NCBI RefSeq assembly: GCF_900187375.1
Contig: NZ_FYEW01000001.1
Location: 372,001-436,000, forward strand
Length of the DNA stretch: 64,000 nt
Reading direction: 5' to 3'
Origin: Hymenobacter gelipurpurascens
Lineage (GTDB): Bacteria > Bacteroidota > Bacteroidia > Cytophagales > Hymenobacteraceae
Shown piece after piece: positions 23,753-32,534 of this stretch. The notes under the pieces are model-generated. The model was not told the DNA's origin, ran no database searches, and was given only the letters and a program-made list of their open reading frames with translations. The position numbers and the translations under genes were made by a program. Numbering within the stretch: the first letter of the stretch is position 1; every line of letters begins with the position of its first letter.

Positions 23753-25759
23753 CTACAGCGTGAAGCTGAGGGTTTTTTCGTTGCCTGCTTGGTCGGTAAT
23801 GTGCAGGGTGGCGGGGCCGCGCAAGGCGGGGCCAAGCTTGTCGTCGCGCTCCGTGAACAGCGTGGAGTTTTTGTGCTCAAACCGAAGCAACCGGAACTGT
23901 CCGTTCACCTCTAGCTTATAGCTGGCCAAGCCCGAAAGGTCGTCGCCGACTTTGAATACAAGGCCTGCCGCGCCCTTGCTGATCAGGCGGGCAGAGGGCG
24001 CAATGGTATCCGTGAGAATGCGGAACTGGCCGAAGGTTTTGATGTTGGCCGAGATGGTGTTGCCGTCCCATTTGCCGCCTACGTAGGCCTTGCCACCTTT
24101 GGCAGTTACGCCATAAATAGCCGAGCGCACCTTGTCGGTCACTTCCGTTTCGGGCTTGAGCGTGAGACGCAATGTTTCGTAGAGCGGCGTGCGGGGCATA
24201 TGCACCGTCCAGAGGCCAGCCTTGTAGCTCGTCTGGACATAGAGCGTGTCGAAAAGCGTTTTGGGCTTGAAACCCAGGTTCATGGTGGCGGTGGCAAAGC
24301 TGAAGTCTTGGCCCGAAGGAATCAGCGCTTGCCGATCAAACAGTTTGGTGATGCTGCCAAACTGCATGGAGTCGGGCCGGCCGGCGCGAAGATCGTAGAG
24401 GTACACGTTCTGGCTTTGCTGGGTGTAGCTGGGCTTGAGCGTAAGGCGACGGTCACCCTTGTACAGCGTCAGGTTGCCGCCCACGGCGGCCGTGTCTGGG
24501 TCAGCCACGGTGGCTACCAGGAGGTTGCGGCTCACATCGTAGCGCAGGGCTGGCGTTTTCACGGCCGCCGAGCGAGTTTTGGTGTAGGCCGGTTGCTGGC
24601 CGCGCAGCACAAAACGCAAGGGCGTCATGTTGCCGTAGGAGTCCGCCATCCTGACTTCCACGTTGTAGAGTTTGCCATCCTCCACACGTAGTCGGCCTTT
24701 CGAGGGGCCAGTGGTATAGATGCTCAGGTCGTTGCCGTCGTCCACGAAGAGCTTTTCCATGAGACGGCCGTTCATAAAGCGCCACTCATAATCGGTGTGG
24801 CGGTTGATCTGGCGGGCACCCTCCGGAAACGGAATGTCATCGACAACGTGCGAGTACAGCGGTTGCCCATTCACGAGCACATCCACTTTCTGGAAGCCGT
24901 ACTTGTTCCAGACCACATCAAACCGATCAAAGCCCTGCAGCAACAGGCCAACGGTGCCATAGCCCGGTATCGTATCGGCCCACACGTAACCGCCGCCGTT
25001 GGGCAGTGCCGCGCCCTTCGGCACAAAAACCTGCTTGCCAAATTTGCCTTCTACGCGAGCATCAATGCTGAGCGGCTCTACGGCAAACGCCTGTAGAATT
25101 GGCGCCACATGGTCCTGGATTTCCGGGAAGCCGCCCCACTGCAGCGGGTTCAGCTGGTGGTCTTGGGCGGTGCGTACCTCCCAGTGCACGTGCGGGCCCG
25201 CCGAGCCACCCGTGTTACCGGATAAGGCCACCACTTCGCCGCGCTTTACCGGAAACTGGTCGGGCTTGAAAAACAGCTCCAGCTCGTAGGTCTGCTTCTC
25301 ATACTGCTGGCGCCGCAGCTCCTCCGCTACCGGCCCCCGGAAGTGGTTTAGGTGGCCGTAAACAGTCGTCAGGCCGTTGGGGTGTGTGATGTAGAGCACG
25401 TTGCCGTAGCCAAAGCTGCTCTGCTTCAGGCGCGACACGTAGCCATCGGCCGAGGCATACACTGGCAAATCTACGCGGCCATCGGTCTTGATATCGAGGC
25501 CGCCGTGGAAGTGGTTGGGGCGTAGCTCGCCCATACTGGCGGCCAAGTAGTTGGGCTGGCCAGGCTTGATGGGGAACAGAAAATAGCCCTTTGGTACTGC
25601 CGGAACGGCATCGGGCGGAGTAGTGGAGGCCGGTTTCGGCTTGGCCGAAGAATCAGGCTCCTGGCCGCCGCAGGAAACGGGCTGGAGGCCTAGCAGGAGC
25701 AGGAAAGGCAATGTCAGGCTCAGTAGCCGCGGCTGAGCCTTGAAAAAAGTATGCAGCAT
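23753..25759 (-). CDS. M23 family metallopeptidase, lipoprotein
   Basis: The 668-residue secreted protein starts with a lipoprotein-like signal (lipobox around LQPVSC near residue 30). The M23/LytM domain at about 60-210 holds NHFHGGLDIKT (zinc His and Asp) and GPHVHWEVR (catalytic and zinc His), both intact. It probably cleaves peptidoglycan cross-links. The remaining 450 residues are beta-rich, with Ig- or propeller-like segments, and may direct it to the wall. It is monocistronic. Confidence 0.9.
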   Translation of the reverse strand: MLHTFFKAQPRLLSLTLPFLLLLGLQPVSCGGQEPDSSAKPKPASTTPPDAVPAVPKGYFLFPIKPGQPNYLAASMGELRPNHFHGGLDIKTDGRVDLPVYASADGYVSRLKQSSFGYGNVLYITHPNGLTTVYGHLNHFRGPVAEELRRQQYEKQTYELELFFKPDQFPVKRGEVVALSGNTGGSAGPHVHWEVRTAQDHQLNPLQWGGFPEIQDHVAPILQAFAVEPLSIDARVEGKFGKQVFVPKGAALPNGGGYVWADTIPGYGTVGLLLQGFDRFDVVWNKYGFQKVDVLVNGQPLYSHVVDDIPFPEGARQINRHTDYEWRFMNGRLMEKLFVDDGNDLSIYTTGPSKGRLRVEDGKLYNVEVRMADSYGNMTPLRFVLRGQQPAYTKTRSAAVKTPALRYDVSRNLLVATVADPDTAAVGGNLTLYKGDRRLTLKPSYTQQSQNVYLYDLRAGRPDSMQFGSITKLFDRQALIPSGQDFSFATATMNLGFKPKTLFDTLYVQTSYKAGLWTVHMPRTPLYETLRLTLKPETEVTDKVRSAIYGVTAKGGKAYVGGKWDGNTISANIKTFGQFRILTDTIAPSARLISKGAAGLVFKVGDDLSGLASYKLEVNGQFRLLRFEHKNSTLFTERDDKLGPALRGPATLHITDQAGNEKTLSFTL

Positions 25760-25967
25760 TCAGGAAAGGAAATCAGCAACAAAAAAGCAGCGGTGTCGCC
25801 ACAACAAGGCGGCCTGCCATTATCGTGCCTTCTGGTAAAATGGGCAGCCCATGAGAAGCCCGTGTTTGGAAGCTCTAGGCCAGGGAAAATCTCACACAAA
25901 GCCCTTCGTGCAGCTTAATGCACAATGAGCTTGTGTGAGGAAAGTAGATACACTGGCCTAGGGCCGA

Positions 25968-26582
25968 TTACTTCACGGCCAGATCCAGCAGCTTTTCGTT
26001 TTCGAGGTAGCCGGTGAGCTGGTCGCCTACTTTCACCTGGCCTACGCCGCTGGGCGTGCCGGTAAATATCAGGTCGCCCATTTTCAGGGTGATGAATTGG
26101 GAGATGTAGCTGATGATTTTGTTGAAATCATGGAGCATCAGGCCCGAGTTGCCCTGCTGGCGCACTTCGCCGTTCACTTCCAGCCGAAAGTTGATGTTCT
26201 TCAGATCCGGAAAATCAGCCACGGGCTTAAATTCCTGGGAAATAGGAGCGGAGCCATCGAAGCCTTTGGCCAGCTCCCAGGGCAAACCTTTGCTCTTCAG
26301 CTTGCTTTGCAGGTCGCGGGCCGTGAAATCAATGCCTAGGCCTATGGCGTCGAAATAGGTAGGCGCAAACTTCTCCTCGATGTTCTTGCCGTTTTTGCAG
26401 ATGCGCAGCACCAGCTCAATCTCGTGGTGAATATCCTGAGAGAAATCGGGGATGAAGAAGGGCTGGTTGCGCTGCAGCAGCGCGGTATCGGGCTTGGCAA
26501 AAATGACGGGGGCGTCGGGCGTTTCGTTTTGGAGTTCGGCAATATGTTCGGCGTAGTTGCGGCCGATGCAGAGGATTTTCAT
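25968..26582 (-). CDS. Fumarylacetoacetate hydrolase family protein
   Basis: The 204-residue protein matches the FAH/2-hydroxyhepta-2,4-diene-1,7-dioate isomerase fold: MKILCIGRNYAEHIAE at the N-terminus, the metal-binding DIHHEIELVLRI, GIDFTARDLQ, and the end motif IFTGTPSGVGQVKVGD. The ATG at 26582 is the natural start since family homology begins there. Many small members decarboxylate oxaloacetate or hydrolyse acylpyruvates; no catabolic neighbours help choose. Confidence 0.9.
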   Translation of the reverse strand: MKILCIGRNYAEHIAELQNETPDAPVIFAKPDTALLQRNQPFFIPDFSQDIHHEIELVLRICKNGKNIEEKFAPTYFDAIGLGIDFTARDLQSKLKSKGLPWELAKGFDGSAPISQEFKPVADFPDLKNINFRLEVNGEVRQQGNSGLMLHDFNKIISYISQFITLKMGDLIFTGTPSGVGQVKVGDQLTGYLENEKLLDLAVK

Positions 26583-26847
26583 GCTCAGGTAGTTGAAGGA
26601 ATAACGGCGGTTCGGCTTTACGCAAAAGCCATGCACCAGGGCAAACGGCAAGGAGTGTGGCCAAAAATAACGTTTAATTCGCTGGCCAGCTACCTAAAAA
26701 AACCGGGCGCTAGGCCTATTGAATCGGGCAGTAAACATTTTGCCTACCGCCGCACGTATAGCAACGGGCCAGCTTCAGCACGCTTACAAAAGCGCCGGGG
26801 TTGGCGCCCGCCGTTCTAGTTTCATCCTCTCTCTTCCTCCCTTTCCT

Positions 26848-27642
26848 ATGCTCAAGAAGATTGCCTTAGCCAGTTGCCTGTTTATGGCCGCCGCCTGCTC
26901 CACTGTTCCTATCACGGGCCGCCGCCAGCTTAGCCTGGTTTCTGATGCGGAGATGAACACCATGGCCGCCACCGAATACCAGAAAGTCCTGGCGTCCAGC
27001 CGGCTCTCCACCAACTCTACTCAAACGGCTATGGTGCGCCGCGTAGGCCAGCGCATTCAGCAAGCCGTAGAAATGTATTTCCGCCAGCAAAACCAGCAGG
27101 CCCAGCTGGATGGCTACGCCTGGGAGTTTAACCTCATTGAAGACAAGCAGCAGAATGCCTGGTGCATGCCTGGCGGCAAGGTAGCCGTGTATACCGGCAT
27201 TCTGCCCATCACGCAGGATGAAACCGGCCTGGCCGTAGTAATGGGCCACGAAATTGCGCACGCCGTAGCCAAGCACAGCTCGGAGCGCATGAGCCAGCAA
27301 ATGGCTGCGCAGGGGCTGGGCTCGGTAGCTTCCGCTGCTGTAGGCCAGACGCCTTCTGCCACGCAAAACGTGTTCTTGCAGGCGGTGGGAGTAGGTTCTT
27401 CGCTAGGCCTCTTGAAATACGGGCGCAGCCAGGAATCGGAAGCCGACCACTTGGGGCTTATCTTTATGGCCATGGCGGGCTACAACCCCGATGATGCTGT
27501 CGCGTTCTGGCAGCGCATGGAGTCGCAGGCCAGTTCCGGTGGCACCCCCGAGTTTCTTTCTACTCACCCCTCCAGCGGCACGCGCATCGCGGATATCCAG
27601 CGTGAGCTGCCCCAAGCCCGTACGTTCTATAAGGGCCGCTAA
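26848..27642 (+). CDS. M48 family metalloprotease, lipoprotein
   Basis: The 264-residue protein has a lipoprotein signal with lipobox MAAAC near residue 17. An M48 (BepA/YcaL-like) domain follows, with the zinc motif HEIAH (134-138) and the third ligand Glu196 in ESEAD. CSTVPITGRRQLSLV after the lipobox and STHPSSGTRIADI near the end are typical of this family. Periplasmic M48 lipoproteins are thought to act in outer-membrane protein quality control. It is 24 nt from a second lipoprotein gene. Confidence 0.92.
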   Translation: MLKKIALASCLFMAAACSTVPITGRRQLSLVSDAEMNTMAATEYQKVLASSRLSTNSTQTAMVRRVGQRIQQAVEMYFRQQNQQAQLDGYAWEFNLIEDKQQNAWCMPGGKVAVYTGILPITQDETGLAVVMGHEIAHAVAKHSSERMSQQMAAQGLGSVASAAVGQTPSATQNVFLQAVGVGSSLGLLKYGRSQESEADHLGLIFMAMAGYNPDDAVAFWQRMESQASSGGTPEFLSTHPSSGTRIADIQRELPQARTFYKGR

Positions 27643-27666
27643 GTCCTACCCGTTTATCTGTACCTG

Positions 27667-28251
27667 ATGAAATATTTTCTGCGCTCCCTGCTTTCGCCGC
27701 TGACAATCAGTGGATTATTAGCCCTGGGTGGCCTAGCTGCCTGCGAAACCACCAAGCGCGGCTTTCCGGAAGTAAGCTCGCCCACCGCCTCCGACGACAC
27801 TGATAGTGATGCGGCGCGGCGCCGGAAAATGGAAGCGGTCAGCAAGCAGGTAGGGGAGGTAAGCGAAGGCAAGATGCGCTACATTGTACCGCGCGAGCAA
27901 TTGGCGGCCGCCTTCACCCGGCAGTTCGGAGATGGCACCGTGATAGACAAAACCATGATCCGGAAGGTGCAGGAAACATCCAAGGACAAGGCTGTCTATT
28001 ACCTCGTCGGGATAGGCCTACGCAACGGTATGTACCGGGCTATGGCTATTCCGCTGCAGTCTTCTACTGATAACAGCCTCTATCTCAACACAGGAGCAGA
28101 TCGGTATATCATTGCCGGGGTCGGCTGCACATTCTGCTTTTTCAGCTTTGAGAACAACGAGATTGTGGGCACAACCTGCGAGGAAAACACCGGCGGCAGC
28201 CGCTGCGACCTACGCGTAGAAACCGACAATACCCTACTGGTGGGCCGCTAG
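27667..28251 (+). CDS. Lipoprotein of unknown function
   Basis: The 194-residue protein has an N-terminal signal ending with the lipobox LAAC (near residue 27). The mature part has a charged helical segment (about 35-65) and a beta-rich domain ending in two Cys clusters (VGCTCFFSFE... and CEENTGGSRCDLRV). No family recognised. It follows the M48 gene by 24 nt, so a shared envelope role is likely, and is 2 nt from a tiny ORF. Confidence 0.65.
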   Translation: MKYFLRSLLSPLTISGLLALGGLAACETTKRGFPEVSSPTASDDTDSDAARRRKMEAVSKQVGEVSEGKMRYIVPREQLAAAFTRQFGDGTVIDKTMIRKVQETSKDKAVYYLVGIGLRNGMYRAMAIPLQSSTDNSLYLNTGADRYIIAGVGCTFCFFSFENNEIVGTTCEENTGGSRCDLRVETDNTLLVGR

Positions 28252-28253
28252 TC

Positions 28254-28379
28254 ATGCTAAGCCGCAAATGGATTCTGCGCCTCTCGCTCACGGCCCTGGC
28301 CCTGCTCGTCACCACGGACCGGCGCCGGCCTAGGCCACTCCCCGAGAAGCCCACAGGCAAAAAGCCCAAAGACGAATAA
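28254..28379 (+). CDS. Putative 41-residue membrane peptide
   Basis: An ATG 2 nt after the lipoprotein stop opens 41 codons: a short basic N-terminus with a hydrophobic helix (MLSRKWILRLSLTALALL) and a basic, Pro-rich tail ending KPTGKKPKDE. Tight spacing and direct abutment to the terminator favour it as the last gene of the M48 operon, but no family is known. Confidence 0.45.
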   Translation: MLSRKWILRLSLTALALLVTTDRRRPRPLPEKPTGKKPKDE

Positions 28380-28426
28380 TGCTCACAGAAAAGGCCCGCC
28401 ATTTGGCGGGCCTTTTCTGTGAGCAT
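28379..28426. terminator. Long hairpin terminator after the M48 operon
   Basis: Two perfect 22-bp arms (built on GCTCACAGAAAAGGCCCGCC) with a 4-nt loop ATTT. The left arm begins at the last base of the tiny ORF's stop. It can also serve the convergent alpha/beta hydrolase gene ending at 28498. Confidence 0.8.
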
Positions 28427-28497
28427 GTAGTGTGTAAGCAGTTAAGGCCTCTGTGATGATGAAGCATGACTGGCTTCTAGGCCACTCAGCGCTGGTG

Positions 28498-29208
28498 CTA
28501 GATCATGTTTTCCTCTACCATCTCCACAAACCGCAGAATGCGGGAGAACAGCAGATCGGGGTTTACTTTTTCCAGCGGGTGAGACGTGTTCATGATGATT
28601 TCGAACAAGGCCCGCGGCATGAAATCGGTGTAGTGGCGCGAGGGGTCTACGCCCGCTACTTTATCCAGCTCGCCTACCAGCACCTGCACCGGAACTTCTA
28701 ACTCGGAAAGCTTCTCGGGCGTGAGCACCGGCGAGTCGCCGAGGCCACGCAGGAGCTGCGCCGTATTGCTCAGTACGTCCGCCACCGGGGTGGGCGCGTG
28801 TAGCTGCTCCAGCTGCTGCACATACTGCGGAATCTTGTCCTGCATAACTTCCAGATTGAGCATGTGCGTCTCAGAGGAAGCGGTAGTAGGAGTCCAGTTG
28901 AACTTGGTCCCCAGCGTAGTAATGCTACGGAAGCGCTCCGGGGCCTTCAGGGCGGCAGCCAAGGCAGCATACCCGCCCATGCTGTACCCAAACACGTGCA
29001 CGGCCGCTAAGCCATGCGCATCCAGAAACCAAATGACCTCTGCGGCGCAGTGCTGCATGGTGGGGCCAGCCGGACCAAGTGGCCTACCGCCGTGGCCGCT
29101 GAACGTGAACGTATGCACGGCGAAAAAGGCCGATAGCTCGCGGGCCAGCGGTTTCAGCTGGGCCTCGGTGGCCAGGGCGCCGTGCAGTAAAAGGATGGGC
29201 GGCTTCAT
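28498..29208 (-). CDS. Alpha/beta fold hydrolase
   Basis: The 236-residue protein has the nucleophile elbow GYSMGGYAAL near residue 95, the oxyanion strand ILLLHGALATEAQ at the N-terminus, an acid in VGELDKVAGVDPS and a C-terminal His in NTSHPLEKVNP. The triad is complete. Substrate unknown. Its ATG overlaps the Mur-ligase stop by 4 nt, so it is translated together with a cell-wall recycling enzyme. Confidence 0.88.
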   Translation of the reverse strand: MKPPILLLHGALATEAQLKPLARELSAFFAVHTFTFSGHGGRPLGPAGPTMQHCAAEVIWFLDAHGLAAVHVFGYSMGGYAALAAALKAPERFRSITTLGTKFNWTPTTASSETHMLNLEVMQDKIPQYVQQLEQLHAPTPVADVLSNTAQLLRGLGDSPVLTPEKLSELEVPVQVLVGELDKVAGVDPSRHYTDFMPRALFEIIMNTSHPLEKVNPDLLFSRILRFVEMVEENMI

Positions 29209-30593
29209 TTGGTTACTTCGGTGGCTAGCTGGTTCAGATCCAGGCCATCAAATGTGCCCGAAGACATCATCAACAGATTAGTGCCCTTCCAGTTTTCGGC
29301 GTGCAGGAATTCCGCCAGTTTTTTGCTGTCCGTGAATACCTGCAGATCGGGGCGCTTGAAGGCCTGCTGCACCGCCTCAGTGGGCAAAGCAGGCAGGCGC
29401 TTGTGTTCCAGCACCTGCGGGTTGAAATACACCACGGCCACGTCGGGCGCATCAAACGTGTGGGCGTACTGGGGCAGAAAGGCTGGGTTCAGGGAGCTGA
29501 ACGTGTGCAGCTCCAGGCAGGCTACCAGCTTGCGTTGCGGGTATTGCTTCTTGAAAGCGGCGGCCGTGGCCTTCAGCTTGCTCGGCGCGTGTGCAAAGTC
29601 CTTGTACACAATGGAATCCTGGCCTTCGCGCACCAGCTCCAGACGGCGGGCAGCGCCTTTAAAGGATCCCAATGCTTCGTAAAAATCCTTGCCCTTGATG
29701 CCGAGGCATTTGCAGACTTCCTTGGCCGCCGAGATATTGCGCAGGTTGTGCTCTCCGAACACCTGCACGGGCACTTCTTCGTCCTTCTTATTGAGCAGGA
29801 AGGTTTTGCCGTTCCGGATGACGTGCTCATGCGGGCCGTAGCCGATGTACTTCACGTCGGGGTTGGAGGGCACCGTTACCAGCTGTACCTGCTCGTCGTC
29901 GCGGTCATAGATCAGGGTGCCGGCCTTAGGCGTCATGTCGGCAAAGATCTTGAACTGCTCGCGGTAGAATTCCTCGGTCGGGAACACATTGATGTGGTCC
30001 CAGCTGATGCCGGAAATCACGCCAATGTGGTGCTGATACAAGTGGAACTTGGGCCGGCGGTCGATAGGCGAGGAAAGGTATTCATCCCCCTCAATAATGA
30101 TGATGGGCGCATCATCCGAAAGCTGCACCATCAGATCGAAGCCTTCCAGTTGGGCTCCTACGGCGTAGTCGAACTTGCGGCCGTGGTAGCGCAGCACGTG
30201 CAGAATCAGGGAGGTGATGCTGGTTTTGCCGTGCGATCCACCAATCACGATACGCTGCTTGTCTTTCGAGGCTTCATAAATAAACTCCGGAAACGAGTAC
30301 ACGCGTAGGCCTAGCTCCTGAGCCTTGAGCAGTTCGGGGTTATCGGGGCGAGCGTGCATGCCCACAATCACGGCGTCGAGGTCGGCGGTTACTTTCTCCG
30401 GAAACCAGCCTTCCTCTGCGGGTAATAGGCCAGCCGCCGCCAGCCGACTTTTGGCCGGCTCAAATATTTCGTCATCGGAGCCCGTGACGTGGGCGCCGCG
30501 CCGGTGCAGGGCCAGGGCCAGATTATGCATGATGCTTCCCCCGGTGGCAATCAGGTGAAGACGTTGGAGCGAAGAAGAAGGCGAATCGGCCAT
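29205..30593 (-). CDS. mpl: Mur ligase family protein, probably UDP-N-acetylmuramate:murein-tripeptide ligase
   Basis: The 462-residue protein is a MurC-like ligase. It starts LHLIATGGSIMHNLALAL (the N-terminal UDP-sugar domain), has the ATP loop GGSHGKTSIT, DHINVFPT, the carbamylated-Lys region and a C-terminal ligase domain. The ATGGSIMHNLA signature and IIEGDEYLSS are those of Mpl rather than MurC. Mpl joins recycled L-Ala-D-Glu-meso-DAP to UDP-MurNAc. It is not in a mur biosynthesis cluster, which fits a recycling role. A -7 box lies 27 nt upstream. Confidence 0.85.
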   Translation of the reverse strand: MADSPSSSLQRLHLIATGGSIMHNLALALHRRGAHVTGSDDEIFEPAKSRLAAAGLLPAEEGWFPEKVTADLDAVIVGMHARPDNPELLKAQELGLRVYSFPEFIYEASKDKQRIVIGGSHGKTSITSLILHVLRYHGRKFDYAVGAQLEGFDLMVQLSDDAPIIIIEGDEYLSSPIDRRPKFHLYQHHIGVISGISWDHINVFPTEEFYREQFKIFADMTPKAGTLIYDRDDEQVQLVTVPSNPDVKYIGYGPHEHVIRNGKTFLLNKKDEEVPVQVFGEHNLRNISAAKEVCKCLGIKGKDFYEALGSFKGAARRLELVREGQDSIVYKDFAHAPSKLKATAAAFKKQYPQRKLVACLELHTFSSLNPAFLPQYAHTFDAPDVAVVYFNPQVLEHKRLPALPTEAVQQAFKRPDLQVFTDSKKLAEFLHAENWKGTNLLMMSSGTFDGLDLNQLATEVTK

Positions 30594-30619
30594 GTAACAA
30601 AACAGGGATAATGGGGACG

Positions 30620-30627
30620 CAAAGGTA
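30620..30627 (-). promoter_or_regulatory. Candidate -7 box (TACCTTTG) of the mpl operon
   Basis: Minus-strand TACCTTTG, 27 nt upstream of ATG 30593, is an exact match to TAnnTTTG. It lies back to back with the dnaB promoter candidate at 30731. Confidence 0.6.
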
Positions 30628-30730
30628 AGGGGCGGGGCGGCATTGCGCGCGACCGGGCCTCCCGACTGGCCTAGGATCCTCAGGGAAAAGAAACCTTTCG
30701 GGTCCTCTGCGGATTGTAGACCTCACCCGT

Positions 30731-30738
30731 TAGCTTTG
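30731..30738 (+). promoter_or_regulatory. Candidate -7 box (TAGCTTTG) of dnaB
   Basis: TAGCTTTG matches TAnnTTTG exactly and lies about 100 nt upstream of the dnaB ATG, implying a leader of roughly 90 nt. No -33 TTTG is seen at the expected spacing. Confidence 0.4.
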
Positions 30739-30836
30739 TATCCCTTTGCGAAAAATTCGGGCCCCGGAAGCGAGAAACTCACCTGCTCGAATCCAAAAAC
30801 GACCGAACCTGCTTACCTTGTAGTGCTACCCTATTG

Positions 30837-32456
30837 ATGAATGACCGGATGGATGACCGCCTAAAACTATCGGCCTCGCGGGCCAAAGCCGCCTGGAATA
30901 CCCGCCCCGCGGTGGTTCCGATGGGCGGTGCCTCAGGCAAGCTGCCCCCGCAGGCCCTGGAGCTGGAAGCCGCCGTATTGGGCGCTTTGATGCTCGAAAA
31001 GGATGCCCTGACCACGGTTATTGACATTCTGAAGGCCCAGAGCTTCTACAAAGACGGCCACCAGCGCATCTTCAAGGCCATCCTGAATCTGTTTGATAAG
31101 TCGGAGCCGATTGATATTCTGACGGTCACGCACGAGCTGCGCGAGATGGGCGAGCTGGAAGCGGCGGGCGGCGCGCACTACGTAGCCAACCTCACTTTCA
31201 AGGTAAACTCGGCGGCCAACATCGAGTACCACGCCCGTATCATCACCGAAAACGCTATCAAGCGCGAGCTGATCCGCATTGCCAGTGACATTCAGCGCGA
31301 CGCGTTTGAGGATACCACTGACGTATTCAACCTGCTCGACAGCACCGAGCAGTCGTTGTTTGAAGTATCGGAATCCAACATCCGCAAGAACTTCGACGAC
31401 ATGCGCAGCCTGATGGGCAAGGCCATCAAGGAACTCGAAGAAAAGAAAAATCAGAAGGATGGCCTCACCGGCGTACCGTCCGGCTTCTCGGCCCTCGACC
31501 GCGTAACTAGCGGCTGGCAACCATCTGACTTGGTGATTATTGCAGCTAGGCCAGGTATGGGCAAAACTGCTTTCGTGGTTTCGGCCATGCGCAACGCGGC
31601 AGTGGAGTTCAAGAAGCCGGTAGCCATCTTCTCGCTGGAAATGTCCTCGCTGCAGCTCGTGAATCGTCTGATTTCGGCGGAAGCAGAGCTGGACTCGGAG
31701 AAAATCAAAAAGGGCAATCTGGCCGACTATGAATGGGCCCAGCTGAACCACAAGATTTCGGCGCTGTCGTCGGCCCCGATTTATATTGACGATACCCCCG
31801 GCCTCAGCATCCGGGAACTGCGCACCAAGTGCCGCCGCCTCAAGGCCCACCACGATATTCAGATGATTATCATCGACTATCTGCAGCTGATGACGGGCAA
31901 CACCGACGGCAAGGGCAGCGGTAACCGTGAACAGGAAATTGCCTCGATTTCGCGGGCGCTCAAAGGCATTGCCAAAGAACTGAACGTGCCCGTGCTGGCC
32001 CTGTCGCAGCTCTCGCGTTCGGTGGAAACCCGCGGCGGCGATAAGAAGCCGCAGCTGAGTGACCTTCGCGAATCGGGCTCTATCGAGCAGGACGCTGACA
32101 TGGTGGTGTTCCTGTACCGTCCAGAGTACTACAAGATTACCGAAGACGAAATGGGCAACCCGACGCAGGGCACCGGCGAGGTTATCATTGCCAAGCACCG
32201 AAACGGCTCCCTGGAAACCGTGCAGCTCAAGTTCATCGGTAAGTTCACCAAGTTCGCTGACCTCGATGGGGCCGGTGGCTTCGGCGACGCGGGAGGCTTC
32301 AACACCGGCGCTTTCCCGACCAGCACCTTCGACGATGATGCTTCGGCTTTTGCCCCGAACACCATTCGGCTGGGCTCCCGTATCAACAACGACGGCCCGC
32401 CGCCTGCGCAACCCTTCCCGCGCAGCAATTTCGATGACGGTCCACCGCCGTTTTAA
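30837..32456 (+). CDS. dnaB: Replicative DNA helicase DnaB
   Basis: The 539-residue hexameric helicase unwinds DNA at the replication fork. The N-terminal collar domain (about 30-140, starting PPQALELEAAVLGALML) is followed by the RecA-like domain with Walker A ARPGMGKT, IFSLEMSS, Walker B IIIDYLQLM, SQLSRSVETR and DLRESGSIEQDADMVVFLYR. The C-terminal 60 residues are Gly-, Phe- and Pro-rich and low-complexity, an extension beyond E. coli DnaB. The Walker A Arg is coded AGG inside a CTAGGCCA word. I chose ATG 30837. Confidence 0.98.
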   Translation: MNDRMDDRLKLSASRAKAAWNTRPAVVPMGGASGKLPPQALELEAAVLGALMLEKDALTTVIDILKAQSFYKDGHQRIFKAILNLFDKSEPIDILTVTHELREMGELEAAGGAHYVANLTFKVNSAANIEYHARIITENAIKRELIRIASDIQRDAFEDTTDVFNLLDSTEQSLFEVSESNIRKNFDDMRSLMGKAIKELEEKKNQKDGLTGVPSGFSALDRVTSGWQPSDLVIIAARPGMGKTAFVVSAMRNAAVEFKKPVAIFSLEMSSLQLVNRLISAEAELDSEKIKKGNLADYEWAQLNHKISALSSAPIYIDDTPGLSIRELRTKCRRLKAHHDIQMIIIDYLQLMTGNTDGKGSGNREQEIASISRALKGIAKELNVPVLALSQLSRSVETRGGDKKPQLSDLRESGSIEQDADMVVFLYRPEYYKITEDEMGNPTQGTGEVIIAKHRNGSLETVQLKFIGKFTKFADLDGAGGFGDAGGFNTGAFPTSTFDDDASAFAPNTIRLGSRINNDGPPPAQPFPRSNFDDGPPPF

Positions 32457-32475
32457 CCTACCCTACAGACATAGC

Positions 32476-32510
32476 AAAAGAGCCAGACGTCGTCGTATGG
32501 CTCTTTTTTT
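32476..32510 (+). terminator. Rho-independent terminator of dnaB
   Basis: Stem AAAAGAGCCA / TGGCTCTTTT (32476-32485, 32498-32507) followed by a T run, about 20 nt after the dnaB stop. It also faces the convergent LytTR gene. Confidence 0.85.
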
Positions 32511-32534
32511 TGTTCTAGGCCACTTCCTCTCAGC

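Noticed and set aside
29301..30308. A 335-codon plus-strand frame opposite the Mur ligase
   Set aside because: Antisense shadow; the ligase motifs on the other strand are unambiguous.
30933..32411. A long open frame (about 490 codons) on the minus strand opposite dnaB
   Set aside because: It is the antisense shadow of a highly conserved helicase gene in high-GC DNA; it has no family, no signal and a His/Arg/Val-skewed composition.
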